NCBI RefSeq assembly: GCF_002796985.1
Contig: NZ_PEKX01000011.1
Coordinates: 1 to 64,000, forward strand
From: Pseudomonas sp.
Lineage (GTDB): Bacteria > Pseudomonadota > Gammaproteobacteria > Pseudomonadales > Pseudomonadaceae
DNA length: 64,000 nt
Direction: 5' to 3'
This document shows, in pieces, positions 7,978-16,169 of this stretch; position 1 is the first letter of the stretch, and each line of letters begins with the position of its first letter. Below the pieces are notes generated by a model. That model saw only the letters and a list, made by a program, of their open reading frames with translations, ran no database searches and was not told the origin of the DNA. Made by a program: the position numbers and the translations under genes.

Positions 7978-9258
7978 ATGGAAAACACTGCTTCCGCACC
8001 GGCTGCAACCGCCGCCGCCCAGGACAAGACCTGGGTTCTGGTCTTCGCCTTCTGCTTCATCGGCCTGCTGATCGATGGCGCCGACCTGATGCTTCTTTCC
8101 TACAGCCTCACCAGCCTCAAGGCCGAGTTCGGCCTGAGCAATCTCCAGGCCGGCAGCCTGGGCAGCGTCACCCTGGCCGGCATGGCCGTGGGCGGTATCT
8201 ACGGTGGCTGGGCCTGCGACCGTTTCGGCCGGGTCAAGACGGTGGTCTGGACCATCGTGCTGTTCTCCGTCGGCACTGCCATCCTGGGGCTGACCCACAA
8301 CTACTGGCAGTTCGCCGCCGCGCGCTTCGTCGCCTCGCTCGGCCTCGGCGCCCTGTACGTGGCCTGCAACACGCTGATGGCCGAATACGTGCCGACCAAG
8401 TACCGCACCACCGTGCTCGGCACCTTGCAGGCCGGCTGGTCGGTCGGCTACATCGTCGCCACGCTGCTGGCCGGCTGGATCCTGCCGGACCACGGCTGGC
8501 GCTACCTGTTCTACATCGCCATCATCCCAGTGGTGCTGGCCGTGGCGATGCGCAAGCTGATCCCCGAGCCCGCCGCCTGGGTCCAGGCCCAGGCCGAACG
8601 CCAGCAGCGCAAGGCCGAAGGTTCCTCCAGCCGCGCGGCTACCGCCCCTCGGCAGAATGCCTTCAAGCAGATTTTCAGCGACCCGCAAGCCAGCCGCATG
8701 TTTATGTTCTGGGCGCTGACTGCCGGCTTCCTGCAGTTCGGCTACTACGGCGTGAACAACTGGATGCCGTCGTACCTGGAAACCGAGATGGGCATGAACT
8801 TCAAGGCCATGACCGCCTACCTCGTCGGCACCTATGCGGCGATGATTCTCGGCAAGGTGCTGGCCGGCGTTGCTGCCGACTGGCTGGGCCGCCGCGTGGT
8901 GTTCTCCTTCGGCGCCCTGGGTACTGCGGTGTTCCTGCCGGTGATCGTGCTGTTCCACAGCCCCGAGAACATTCTCTGGATGCTGGTGGTGTTCGGCTTC
9001 CTCTACGGCATCCCCTACGGCGTCAACGCGACCTACATGACCGAGAGCTTCGCCGCCGTCTTCCGCGGCACGGCAGTGGGCGGTGCGTACAACATCGGCC
9101 GTATTGGCGCGGCCATCGCCCCGGCGGTGATCGGCTTCCTCGCCACCCAGATGTCCATCGGCGTGGGCTTCCTGGTGATGGGCGCCGCGTACTTCATCTG
9201 CGGTGTGATTCCCGCCCTGCTGATCCGCGACAAGCAGTTCGATCCCCAGCAGGAATGA
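7978..9258 (+). CDS. MFS transporter, aromatic acid:H+ symporter (AAHS) type
   Basis: A 426-residue, 12-helix inner-membrane symporter. The first helix has LLIDGADLMLLSYSL, resembling the charged DGxD signature of PcaK/DcaK-type proteins. Motif A appears after helix 2 (GGWACDRFGRVK) and again in the second half (DWLGRR). It lies 117 bp after the acyl-CoA dehydrogenase in the same direction and ends before a strong terminator. Position and subfamily suggest uptake of the organic acid degraded by the surrounding genes. AAHS members import aromatic acids or dicarboxylates, so the substrate is not settled. Confidence 0.88.
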   Translation: MENTASAPAATAAAQDKTWVLVFAFCFIGLLIDGADLMLLSYSLTSLKAEFGLSNLQAGSLGSVTLAGMAVGGIYGGWACDRFGRVKTVVWTIVLFSVGTAILGLTHNYWQFAAARFVASLGLGALYVACNTLMAEYVPTKYRTTVLGTLQAGWSVGYIVATLLAGWILPDHGWRYLFYIAIIPVVLAVAMRKLIPEPAAWVQAQAERQQRKAEGSSSRAATAPRQNAFKQIFSDPQASRMFMFWALTAGFLQFGYYGVNNWMPSYLETEMGMNFKAMTAYLVGTYAAMILGKVLAGVAADWLGRRVVFSFGALGTAVFLPVIVLFHSPENILWMLVVFGFLYGIPYGVNATYMTESFAAVFRGTAVGGAYNIGRIGAAIAPAVIGFLATQMSIGVGFLVMGAAYFICGVIPALLIRDKQFDPQQE

Positions 9259-9288
9259 CCTGAGCGCACAGCGCCACCCCATGAAAAA

Positions 9289-9317
9289 CGCCCGGTGCAG
9301 TGCACCGGGCGTTTTTT
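9289..9317 (+). terminator. Rho-independent terminator after the MFS gene
   Basis: A perfect 23-bp palindrome beginning CGCCCGGTGCA is followed by six T. It lies about 30 bp downstream of the MFS stop codon. Confidence 0.9.
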
Positions 9318-9377
9318 ATTGCGCGACCGCTAATGCCACAACGCCACGAATCCGGGCGCCGGGCAAAACCGGCAGGC

Positions 9378-9407
9378 AAAAAAAAAGCCCCGCCGAAGCG
9401 GGGCTTT
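9378..9407 (-). terminator. Terminator of the cold-shock gene
   Basis: Read on the reverse strand, GAAAGCCCCGCTTCGGCGGGG is followed by a run of at least eight T. It lies 18 bp beyond the stop codon of the cold-shock gene. Confidence 0.9.
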
Positions 9408-9424
9408 CTCGTCAGCGATGTCGA

Positions 9425-9634
9425 TTAGACAGCGCGAACTTGTTCAGCTTGCGGGCCTTTCTGGCCGGCAGTCACAACGAAGCTGACCTTCTGGCCTTCG
9501 TCGAGGGACTTGTAGCCGTTGCCTTCGATCTGACGGAAGTGAACGAATACGTCCGGGCCGCTTTCCGGGGTGATGAAGCCGAAGCCCTTCTCAGCGTTGA
9601 ACCACTTGACGATGCCGTTTTGACGATCGGACAT
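9425..9634 (-). CDS. Cold-shock (CspA-family) protein
   Basis: A 69-residue single CSD protein, the usual family length, that binds single-stranded RNA/DNA and melts RNA secondary structure. RNP1 is KGFGFITPE and RNP2 is VFVHFRQI; the N-terminus is MSDRQNGIVKWFNAEKG. Most family members have FVHFS at RNP2; here FRQI follows. GGAGAC precedes the ATG. The upstream region 9635-9790 has no ORF and contains complementary GCCGG-rich arms around 9661-9684, consistent with the long structured leaders of csp genes. Confidence 0.95.
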   Translation of the reverse strand: MSDRQNGIVKWFNAEKGFGFITPESGPDVFVHFRQIEGNGYKSLDEGQKVSFVVTAGQKGPQAEQVRAV

Positions 9635-9925
9635 GATGTTGTCTCCAAAAATAATGCTAAAGGCCGGCCGAATGCCGACCGGCGATGAGCTGAATGCGTA
9701 GTGAAGAGGTGCCGAGGAGATGGAACATCGTGTAGAAGAACATCAAGTCGCGGAACTCGTTACTGGGCAGGCAGCCCATGCAGAATACAGACTCTGGCGA
9801 CGATTCATAGCTTTTTTTCACGACCAGTGGTGATTTTGACAAATGGTCGAGCTATCCCGGCGCGATCCGGAAAAGACGTGTAGTCTGGCCGGGCCGGTTT
9901 GGCGCCCCCACGCATAGGTGACTTC

Positions 9926-10111
9926 ATGACTGATTCACAGCTGGTTCGCGAACGTTCGGAGCTCGATGAGAAGATTGCCGCCTTCCTCTCCCAGGGTGGC
10001 GAAATCCAGGAAATTCCCGTTGGCCAGTTGGCGGTGAAGATCGAGAAAAAGTCGCAGTGGGCGAAGTCCGAAGGCAGGAAACCGGCGCCCGAGTCCGGGC
10101 CAACCTCTTGA
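9926..10111 (+). CDS. Small conserved protein of unknown function (61 aa)
   Basis: A 61-residue basic/acidic soluble protein starting MTDSQLVRERSELDEKIAAF, with no signal peptide or membrane segment. The ATG at 9926 is chosen over earlier in-frame codons because AGGTGA sits six bases upstream. A strong terminator follows 12 bp after the stop, so this is a self-contained transcription unit. The N-terminal half looks helical and the middle (GGEIQEIPVGQLAVKI) strand-rich. I do not recognise a function. Confidence 0.75.
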   Translation: MTDSQLVRERSELDEKIAAFLSQGGEIQEIPVGQLAVKIEKKSQWAKSEGRKPAPESGPTS

Positions 10112-10122
10112 ACAGTCACAGA

Positions 10123-10147
10123 AAACCCCGCCTCGGCGGGGTTTTTT
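10123..10147 (+). terminator. Terminator, possibly bidirectional, between the 61-aa gene and otsA
   Basis: AACCCCGCCTCGGCGGGGTT is followed by TTTT on the plus strand and, read in reverse, by a shorter T-run. It can end the small gene and also the otsB-GH15-otsA operon, whose last stop is 10 bp away. Confidence 0.85.
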
Positions 10148-10156
10148 GTTTGTCCC

Positions 10157-11566
10157 TCAGTGACTGAGGTAATGATTCGACAGCCAGTTCAGCGCCCTCC
10201 CCGGCCGCGTCAGCGCATCGATGAAACTCGGCCCCCAGAAACGGATGTCATTGGCCTCCAGCACCGCATACATGTCGCGGTGCCGGGCCTGGCGCTCCTT
10301 GAGCGGCATGCGCAGGGCCTGCTGCATGGCTTCGGCCAGGGCGTCGCGGTCGTGGGGGTTGATGATCAGCGCGCCACCCAGCTCGGCGGCAGCGCCGGCG
10401 AACTGGGAGAGGATCAGCACGCCGGGATCGTCCGGGTCCTGCGCGGCGACGAACTCCTTGGCGACCAGGTTCATCCCGTCCCGCAGCGGCGTGACCAGGC
10501 CGATCCGCGCGTGGCGCATGACCATGGCGATGTCCGCCCGCTGGTGGTTGCGCGCCACGTAGCGCAGGGGCACCCAGGACACCGCGCCGAAGCGTCCGTT
10601 GATATGGCCGACGCGAGCGCTGACGGCGGCATCGATGTCGGCGTATTCGGGGATGTCCTGGCGGCTGCCGGGTGATATCTGCAGGCAGGTCACCCGGTTG
10701 TGCCAGTCCGGATTGCGCTCGAGGAAACGCTCGTAGCCATCCAGGCGATTGACGATGCCCTTGGAGTAATCGAGCCGGTCCACTCCCACCATCAGCGCGC
10801 GGCCGCCCAGGCTTTCGCGCAGGTCCTCGGCAGCCTGGCTCTGCGCGGCCTCCTCGGCCAGGCGGCGAAAACCAGCGGCATCCACCCCCACCGGGAACAC
10901 GCCGACGCGGAAATGCTGGTTCTCCAGGTGATAGCGACGGCCATCAGGAGTCGCCGCGCCCACCACACGGGTGAGGTAGCGGGCGAAGTTGCTGGCGTCA
11001 TTCTCGGTCTGGAAGCCGATCAGGTTGTATTCGGTCAGCGCGCGAAACAGTTCGGCGTGGTGCGGCAGCGCAGTGATGAGGTCCGCCGGTGGCATCGGGA
11101 TGTGCAGGAAGAAGCCGATGCGATTGCCGTGCCCGCGCTGCCTCAGCGCCATGGCCAGGGGAATCAGATGGTAGTCGTGGACCCAGAGGACGTCGTCGTC
11201 CTCCAGCAACGGGCTCAGGCGCTCGGCAAAGAACTCGTTGACCCGCAGGTAACCACCGAACTCGGCCTCGTTGAACTCGGCCAGGTCCACCCGGTAATGC
11301 AGGATTGGCCAGAGCACCCGGTTGGCGAAGCCGTTGTAGTACTCGTCGAAATCCTGCGGGTGCAGGTCGGTGAGGACGTACTGCAGGTTGTCGCGCTGGG
11401 CCGTGGTCGGCGGGCCCGGCTCCTCGGCCTTCTCACCGCTCCAGCCGAACCAGATGCCCTCGCGGTTGCGCATGGCCGCGTCCACCGCCACCGCCAGCCC
11501 TCCCGGCGCGGGCCCGTTCTCGCCGGGTATGCCCACCCGGTTGGAGATCACCACGAGGCGCGACAT
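10157..11566 (-). CDS. otsA: Trehalose-6-phosphate synthase (UDP-forming)
   Basis: A 469-residue GT20 enzyme that makes trehalose-6-phosphate from UDP-glucose and glucose-6-phosphate. Visible motifs are the N-terminal SRLVVISNRV, DVLWVHDYHLIPLA, the Arg/Lys pair in VDRLDYSKGI and the nucleotide-binding loop PLRDGMNLVAKEF. The start is set at 11566 (MSRLVV) because GGAGGAGGG lies just before it; the reading frame extends 28 codons further upstream. It overlaps the GH15 gene by 19 bases, so translation is probably coupled. It is third in the operon otsB, GH15, otsA, which makes the osmoprotectant trehalose. Confidence 0.95.
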   Translation of the reverse strand: MSRLVVISNRVGIPGENGPAPGGLAVAVDAAMRNREGIWFGWSGEKAEEPGPPTTAQRDNLQYVLTDLHPQDFDEYYNGFANRVLWPILHYRVDLAEFNEAEFGGYLRVNEFFAERLSPLLEDDDVLWVHDYHLIPLAMALRQRGHGNRIGFFLHIPMPPADLITALPHHAELFRALTEYNLIGFQTENDASNFARYLTRVVGAATPDGRRYHLENQHFRVGVFPVGVDAAGFRRLAEEAAQSQAAEDLRESLGGRALMVGVDRLDYSKGIVNRLDGYERFLERNPDWHNRVTCLQISPGSRQDIPEYADIDAAVSARVGHINGRFGAVSWVPLRYVARNHQRADIAMVMRHARIGLVTPLRDGMNLVAKEFVAAQDPDDPGVLILSQFAGAAAELGGALIINPHDRDALAEAMQQALRMPLKERQARHRDMYAVLEANDIRFWGPSFIDALTRPGRALNWLSNHYLSH

Positions 11567-13347
11567 AGACCCTCCTCCCAGCCGATGGAGAGACGCATGG
11601 CCGAGTTGATCAGCCCGGCCATGGAGTAGGTCTGCGGGATGTTGCCCCACAGTTCGCCGGTATGCGGATGCAAATCTTCGGAGAGCAGCCCGTAGCGGTT
11701 GCGCGCGGCGATCAGTTGCTCGAACAGTTGGCGAGCCTCGTCCGTGCGGCCGATGGCGGCGAGCGCATCGAGGTACCAGAACTTGACCACCAGGAAGGCG
11801 GTTTCCGGCACGCCGAAATCATCCGCCGCGGCGTAGCGCAGCATCTGCCCGTTGACATTGAGTTCACGGCCGATGCACTCGACGGTGGCGATGAAGCGCG
11901 GATCGTCAGCCTCGATGATCCCCAGCTCGTTCATCAACAGCACGCTGGCATCGAGGTCATCATGGCCAAAGGCGCCGCTGAAGCACTGCGTCTTCTCGCT
12001 CCAGGCCTGGACGAGGATGCGTTCGCGCAAGCGGTCGGCCTTCGCCATCCAGTCATTGGCCTGCTCTGTCCGCCCGAGCCGCCGGGCGATGCGCCCGACC
12101 CGGTCGCAGGCGACCCAGCAGAGCAGCGCCGAGTGGGTATGGATGCGCGTACGCCCCCGGTATTCCCAGATGCCGGCGTCCGGCTCAAAAGCGGCGTGCA
12201 CGGCCTTGGCGGCAAGACTCTCCAGCAGGTGCAGCATGCCTTCACTGCTGGGATTGGGCAGGCGCTCATCGACGAAGCTCTGCAGCACCGCCAGGGCCAC
12301 GGAGCCGAACACGTCGTGCTGGTTCTGCTCCACCGCCTGGTTGCCGACCCGCACCGGAGCGTGGTTGAGGAAGCCGGCGAGGTCCGGCTCGATGCGCTCG
12401 GTAAGATCCTGGTTGGGGATGATTCCGTACAGCGGCTTGAGCTCGGCATCACCGCTGGCCACGGTGGTGATGAAGTCAATGAAGCCCTCCATGGTCCGCG
12501 TGGCGCCCAAGCGGTTGAGGGCGAGGATCACGAAGTAGGCGTCGCGCAGCCAGCAATAGCGATAATCCCAGTTGCGCTGGGAGCCCGGCGCCTCGGGCAC
12601 CGAGGTAGTGGCGGCGGCGATGATCGCGCCGGTGTCCTCGAAGTTGCACAGTTTCAGGGTAATGGCCGAGCGGATCACCACCGCCTGCCATTCGAAGCAG
12701 ATGGCCAGGCCGCGCACCCAATCGTGCCAGTGGTTCTGGGTGCGCTTGAGGTAGTCGCGGATGACTTCGCCGGGAGCGTTGTCCAACGGCTCGTCGAGGC
12801 CTATCACCAGACTGACCGGGTGACGCAGGGCGAACGGCGTTTCGTGCTGGATGTAGGCCAGCGGCGCGTCAGTGGTCAGGCGCAGCGGCTCGTCACCCTC
12901 CAGGTAGCGGATATGGCTGGAGCCGGCCACGCCGATGCTGGGCTTGCCGTAGCCATGGGTCGGACGCACTCGCAAGGTGATCTTCGGCACACCTTCGATG
13001 GGTTCGATCAAGCGGCATAGCTGCGCCGGACGATAGATATGCCCGTGTTGCAGGAAGCGCGGGGCAAAGTCGGTGATGCGCACCGCACCTCCCCTGTCGT
13101 CGCGCAGCACAGTGGTGATGATCGCCGTGTTGCGCTGGTAATCGGACGTACTGCTGGTCTGGTGCTCCAGCACCACGTCGGCAAAGCCTTTCTCGTCGTC
13201 GCCGGCCAGTAGCCGGGAGAACGCCGGATCGCTGTCGAAATTCGGATAGCACCACCAGACCAGGCGCGCTTGCGGGTTGACCAGTGCAGCCACCCGGCAG
13301 TTGCCGATCAGGCCCAGTTCCAGTGCACCTTCGTGCCGATTCGTCAT
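11548..13347 (-). CDS. Glycoside hydrolase family 15 protein (trehalase/glucoamylase type)
   Basis: A 599-residue GH15 protein. The (alpha/alpha)6 barrel motifs are SQRNWDYRYCWLRDAYF and, late in the protein, the acidic segment TGELWGNIPQTYSMAGL; a second catalytic Glu is plausible in IWEYRGRTRIHTHS. The N-terminal beta domain begins LELGLIGNCRVAALVNPQ. Family members hydrolyse starch, dextran or trehalose. Because it lies between otsB and otsA, overlapping both (4 and 19 bases), trehalose or a trehalose-linked alpha-glucan is the likely substrate. This would let one operon both make and recycle trehalose. Exact specificity cannot be read from sequence. Confidence 0.9.
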   Translation of the reverse strand: MTNRHEGALELGLIGNCRVAALVNPQARLVWWCYPNFDSDPAFSRLLAGDDEKGFADVVLEHQTSSTSDYQRNTAIITTVLRDDRGGAVRITDFAPRFLQHGHIYRPAQLCRLIEPIEGVPKITLRVRPTHGYGKPSIGVAGSSHIRYLEGDEPLRLTTDAPLAYIQHETPFALRHPVSLVIGLDEPLDNAPGEVIRDYLKRTQNHWHDWVRGLAICFEWQAVVIRSAITLKLCNFEDTGAIIAAATTSVPEAPGSQRNWDYRYCWLRDAYFVILALNRLGATRTMEGFIDFITTVASGDAELKPLYGIIPNQDLTERIEPDLAGFLNHAPVRVGNQAVEQNQHDVFGSVALAVLQSFVDERLPNPSSEGMLHLLESLAAKAVHAAFEPDAGIWEYRGRTRIHTHSALLCWVACDRVGRIARRLGRTEQANDWMAKADRLRERILVQAWSEKTQCFSGAFGHDDLDASVLLMNELGIIEADDPRFIATVECIGRELNVNGQMLRYAAADDFGVPETAFLVVKFWYLDALAAIGRTDEARQLFEQLIAARNRYGLLSEDLHPHTGELWGNIPQTYSMAGLINSAMRLSIGWEEGLCRASW

Positions 13348-14159
13348 CGGTGATGTCCTCCTGCTGCTTGCATGAGCGCGTCACGGACTTGCTCCGCGTC
13401 GCTGAACACCGCACTGGCACCGGGCATCGCCCGCCCGACGGACAAGCCGAGGCCGCCCAGGGTGCGCATCAGTGCGATGGCGGGTTCGTCGGTGACGTCG
13501 TCGCCGATGTACAGCGGCAGGCGCCCGGTAAAGCCCGGCGTGGCCATCAGCCGCTGGACCGCCCGGGCCTTGTCGACTCCTTCGCCGATGACTTCGTAGA
13601 CCTGCTTGCCCTTGAGCAATTGCAGGCCGGCGCCTTCGGGTGCACGCAGCAATGCCTGCAATTCGACACGCAGTTCGGCAGCGAGCGAGGGCGCGCAGCG
13701 GTAATGCAGCGCGTAGCTGCTGCCCTTGTCCTCGGCGAGGATGCCGACATGCCGGTTCGCCAGGGCGTTCAACTGCACCCGCACACAGGCGGGCAGATCC
13801 CTGGTAGCGCGGCGCAACGGGCTGTCGCCGGTCTCGCGCCAGTGGGCGCCGTGGCCGCCGCTGGCGGCAAGGCGCAAGGGTTGCAAGAGCCGGTCGAGTT
13901 CTTCGACCGGGCGGCCGCTGATCAGGGCCAGGGCACCGTCGAGTCTGCGATGCAGTTGCTTGAGCGCATCGAGCAACCCGGGCGGCACGATGACCGCGTC
14001 GGGGGATTCGGCGATGTCCAGGAGGGTTCCGTCGACATCCAGGAACACTGCGGTCTGCTGAGGACGGCTGAGCCAGAGGTTCAGCAGTGCAGTGGCTGAG
14101 ACCTCGCTATGCGGGGCCATGGCTGTGTCGACAGGTCCTCGTGGTACGGGACGTGACAT
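13344..14159 (-). CDS. otsB: Trehalose-6-phosphate phosphatase
   Basis: A 271-residue HAD-superfamily phosphatase that releases trehalose from trehalose-6-phosphate. Motif I is VFLDVDGTLLDIAESPD, motif II LALISGRP and motif IV IGDDVTDEPAI. The start at 14159 is supported by GGAG eight bases upstream; the frame runs 31 codons further but without a comparable site. It is first in the operon and overlaps the GH15 start by four bases (ATGA). No promoter is obvious in the 215 bp to the next gene. Confidence 0.93.
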   Translation of the reverse strand: MSRPVPRGPVDTAMAPHSEVSATALLNLWLSRPQQTAVFLDVDGTLLDIAESPDAVIVPPGLLDALKQLHRRLDGALALISGRPVEELDRLLQPLRLAASGGHGAHWRETGDSPLRRATRDLPACVRVQLNALANRHVGILAEDKGSSYALHYRCAPSLAAELRVELQALLRAPEGAGLQLLKGKQVYEVIGEGVDKARAVQRLMATPGFTGRLPLYIGDDVTDEPAIALMRTLGGLGLSVGRAMPGASAVFSDAEQVRDALMQAAGGHHR

Positions 14160-14374
14160 GAGCCATTCTCCATGTTCAGGGCGTGCCGCGCGGCCGTGGA
14201 GAGCTGGCGCGAACGTGAAAGGGAGCTCAAGGACCCTAACATGTGGGACCACAAGGGTCGACCCTGGGTTTCACCGGGTTGTTCCACCGGGAAGACGCAG
14301 GCCAGAGCGGGCGGGGCTTGGCGCGGGGGCTGAAGCTGGCAACAGGGCGACCGGAAAAACCGGCGGGAGAGAAA

Positions 14375-14409
14375 GCACTGCGCCCGCCGGGTCAGGGCGG
14401 GCGCAGTGC
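14375..14409 (-). terminator. Terminator of the amino-acid antiporter gene
   Basis: GCACTGCGCCCGCC and its exact complement flank a seven-base loop 12 bp beyond the transporter stop codon. On the reverse strand the stem runs into TTTCTCTCC, a moderate T-tract. The rest of 14160-14421 shows no gene. Confidence 0.75.
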
Positions 14410-14421
14410 GGAACGAAGGCC

Positions 14422-15873
14422 TTACAGCACCAGATGGCCCGTCCACAGGCCGAGCAGGCCGGCCAGGGCCATGGCAATCACGGCGAGGCAGACGATCCAT
14501 TCCACCGCACTGAGTTTCGCCCGCTGCTCGCGTTTGCCGAGGATGAACAGGGGCAGGCCGACAGCCCAGACCACTGCGGCCAGCAGCACGTATTTCAGCC
14601 CTGCGCCGTAGAGCATGAACAGCACGAAGCTGACGGCGAAGGCCGACAAGGCCATTTCGCGGTAACGCCCGCGGGCGTTGGCCCCTTCGTAGCCCCGCCC
14701 GTTGCAGGCGCATTTGAAGGAATACATCGACGACAGCAGATAGGGAATCAGCGCCAGCGAGGTCGAGAACGACAGCAGCGCAAGGTAGCCGGCATGACTC
14801 AGGCCGGCCACCAACATCATGGCCTGGGCGATACCGGTGGTCAGCCACATGGCATTACGCGGCGCACCGTTGGCGTTGAGACGGCCAAGCCAGCTGCTGG
14901 AGCTATGACCACGTCCGGAAAGCATCACTTCCTCGGCGCTCAGGGCGACCCAGGCGATCAGCGCACCCACCACCGAGACGATCAGGCACAGGTTGATCAG
15001 CGTGCCGCCCCACGGACCGACCATCGCGGCCATCAGTCCGGCCATGGACGGCTGGTGCAGCTGGGTGATCTGCGCGGCGGGCAGGATGCCCAGCGCCAGC
15101 ACCGAAGTCCCCACCAGCAGCAGCGAAACGATGATCGCCCCAAGGGTGGACGCCTTGGCGACGTCCGACAATTTGCGCGCACGAGTGGCATAGATGGTCC
15201 CGGACTCCAGGCCGATCAGCGTCCACATGGCTGCCAGCAGGACCGTCTTGCTCTGCTCGAAGATCGAGGCGCCGTGGCTCTGGCCACGGAAATCGGTCAT
15301 GAACACGCGGCTGTCGAAGTGATAGACCGCCAGCCCGAGGAACAGCACGATGGGCACCACCTTGGCGACGGTGGCGATGTTGTTCACCGTGGTGCTGGTT
15401 TTCACCCCGCGCAGCACCAGCGCATTGATGATCCAGAGCAATGCCGACGCGGCGAAGATGGCCGGCCAGGTGGTGCCATCGCCGAACCAGGAGAAGATCC
15501 CGAAGGCGCCCAGCGCACTGAAGATCACCACCAGGTAGGAAGCGTTGCCGATGGCATCGCCGGCGCCATGACCGTATGCGCCGATGAAGCCGCCGATGTG
15601 CCCGAAGCCGGCCTTGGACCAGCCGTAGATACCATCGTCGATGCCCGGCTGGCGCAGGGTGAGGTTACGGTAGACCGACACCAGCGAGAGCATACCGAAG
15701 GCGACGATGGTCCACCCGCAGAGGATGCCGAGAGCGCCGGCGCCGCCGGTGAGCGTGGCGGGCAAGGCGAAGATGCCCGAGCCGATGGCGCTGCCGACGA
15801 TGAGCGAGGTCAGGCCGAACAGGCCGACCTTGCCGTCGCCTGCTGCGCCCTCCACGTGACGAAGATGTTTCAT
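14422..15873 (-). CDS. Basic amino acid/polyamine antiporter (APC superfamily, ArcD-like)
   Basis: A 483-residue inner-membrane protein with about 12-13 helices. The first helix carries GLTSLIVGSAIGSGIFALPA, the APC substrate-binding GSGIF signature, and FGMLSLVSVYRNL follows. The APA subfamily exchanges arginine for ornithine, lysine for cadaverine and similar pairs. Its resemblance is to Pseudomonas ArcD-type arginine:ornithine antiporters, but no arcA, arcB or arcC gene is adjacent and no Anr-like TTGAT-N4-ATCAA box was found upstream. It is probably a stand-alone exchanger; the substrate is inferred. Confidence 0.85.
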   Translation of the reverse strand: MKHLRHVEGAAGDGKVGLFGLTSLIVGSAIGSGIFALPATLTGGAGALGILCGWTIVAFGMLSLVSVYRNLTLRQPGIDDGIYGWSKAGFGHIGGFIGAYGHGAGDAIGNASYLVVIFSALGAFGIFSWFGDGTTWPAIFAASALLWIINALVLRGVKTSTTVNNIATVAKVVPIVLFLGLAVYHFDSRVFMTDFRGQSHGASIFEQSKTVLLAAMWTLIGLESGTIYATRARKLSDVAKASTLGAIIVSLLLVGTSVLALGILPAAQITQLHQPSMAGLMAAMVGPWGGTLINLCLIVSVVGALIAWVALSAEEVMLSGRGHSSSSWLGRLNANGAPRNAMWLTTGIAQAMMLVAGLSHAGYLALLSFSTSLALIPYLLSSMYSFKCACNGRGYEGANARGRYREMALSAFAVSFVLFMLYGAGLKYVLLAAVVWAVGLPLFILGKREQRAKLSAVEWIVCLAVIAMALAGLLGLWTGHLVL

Positions 15874-16169
15874 GATCAGACTCCTTCCTAAGTGGCCCTG
15901 GCGGGTCGGTGATTCCGTTGTAGTTCCGCAGTGCCGACGTGAACCTGACCTGAGGCAGGCACGAACCTGTCCAACCCTCGTACTTGTTCGAGGTTTGTCG
16001 CTGCCCTGTTGACTCGCCCTGCAACCACGCGCGGAAGGTCACGCCCCCCGGAAAAGGACGCATTGCCTAAGAGTCCGATTTGTCTGACAGAGGAACTGGA
16101 ATCTTCCGCCTCACAGCGGCGGCAAGGTTTTCGAAAATGCGCCTGGCCAACTTCCCATGAGAACTCGCC
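15874..16169. other. Divergent intergenic region
   Basis: This 296-bp gap separates the antiporter and the EAL-domain gene, transcribed away from each other, so it must hold both promoters. I found no confident operator, RNA or small gene in it. Confidence 0.5.

Noticed and set aside
15874..16169. Anr box for the ArcD-like antiporter
   Set aside because: No TTGAT-N4-ATCAA-like sequence was found in the divergent interval.
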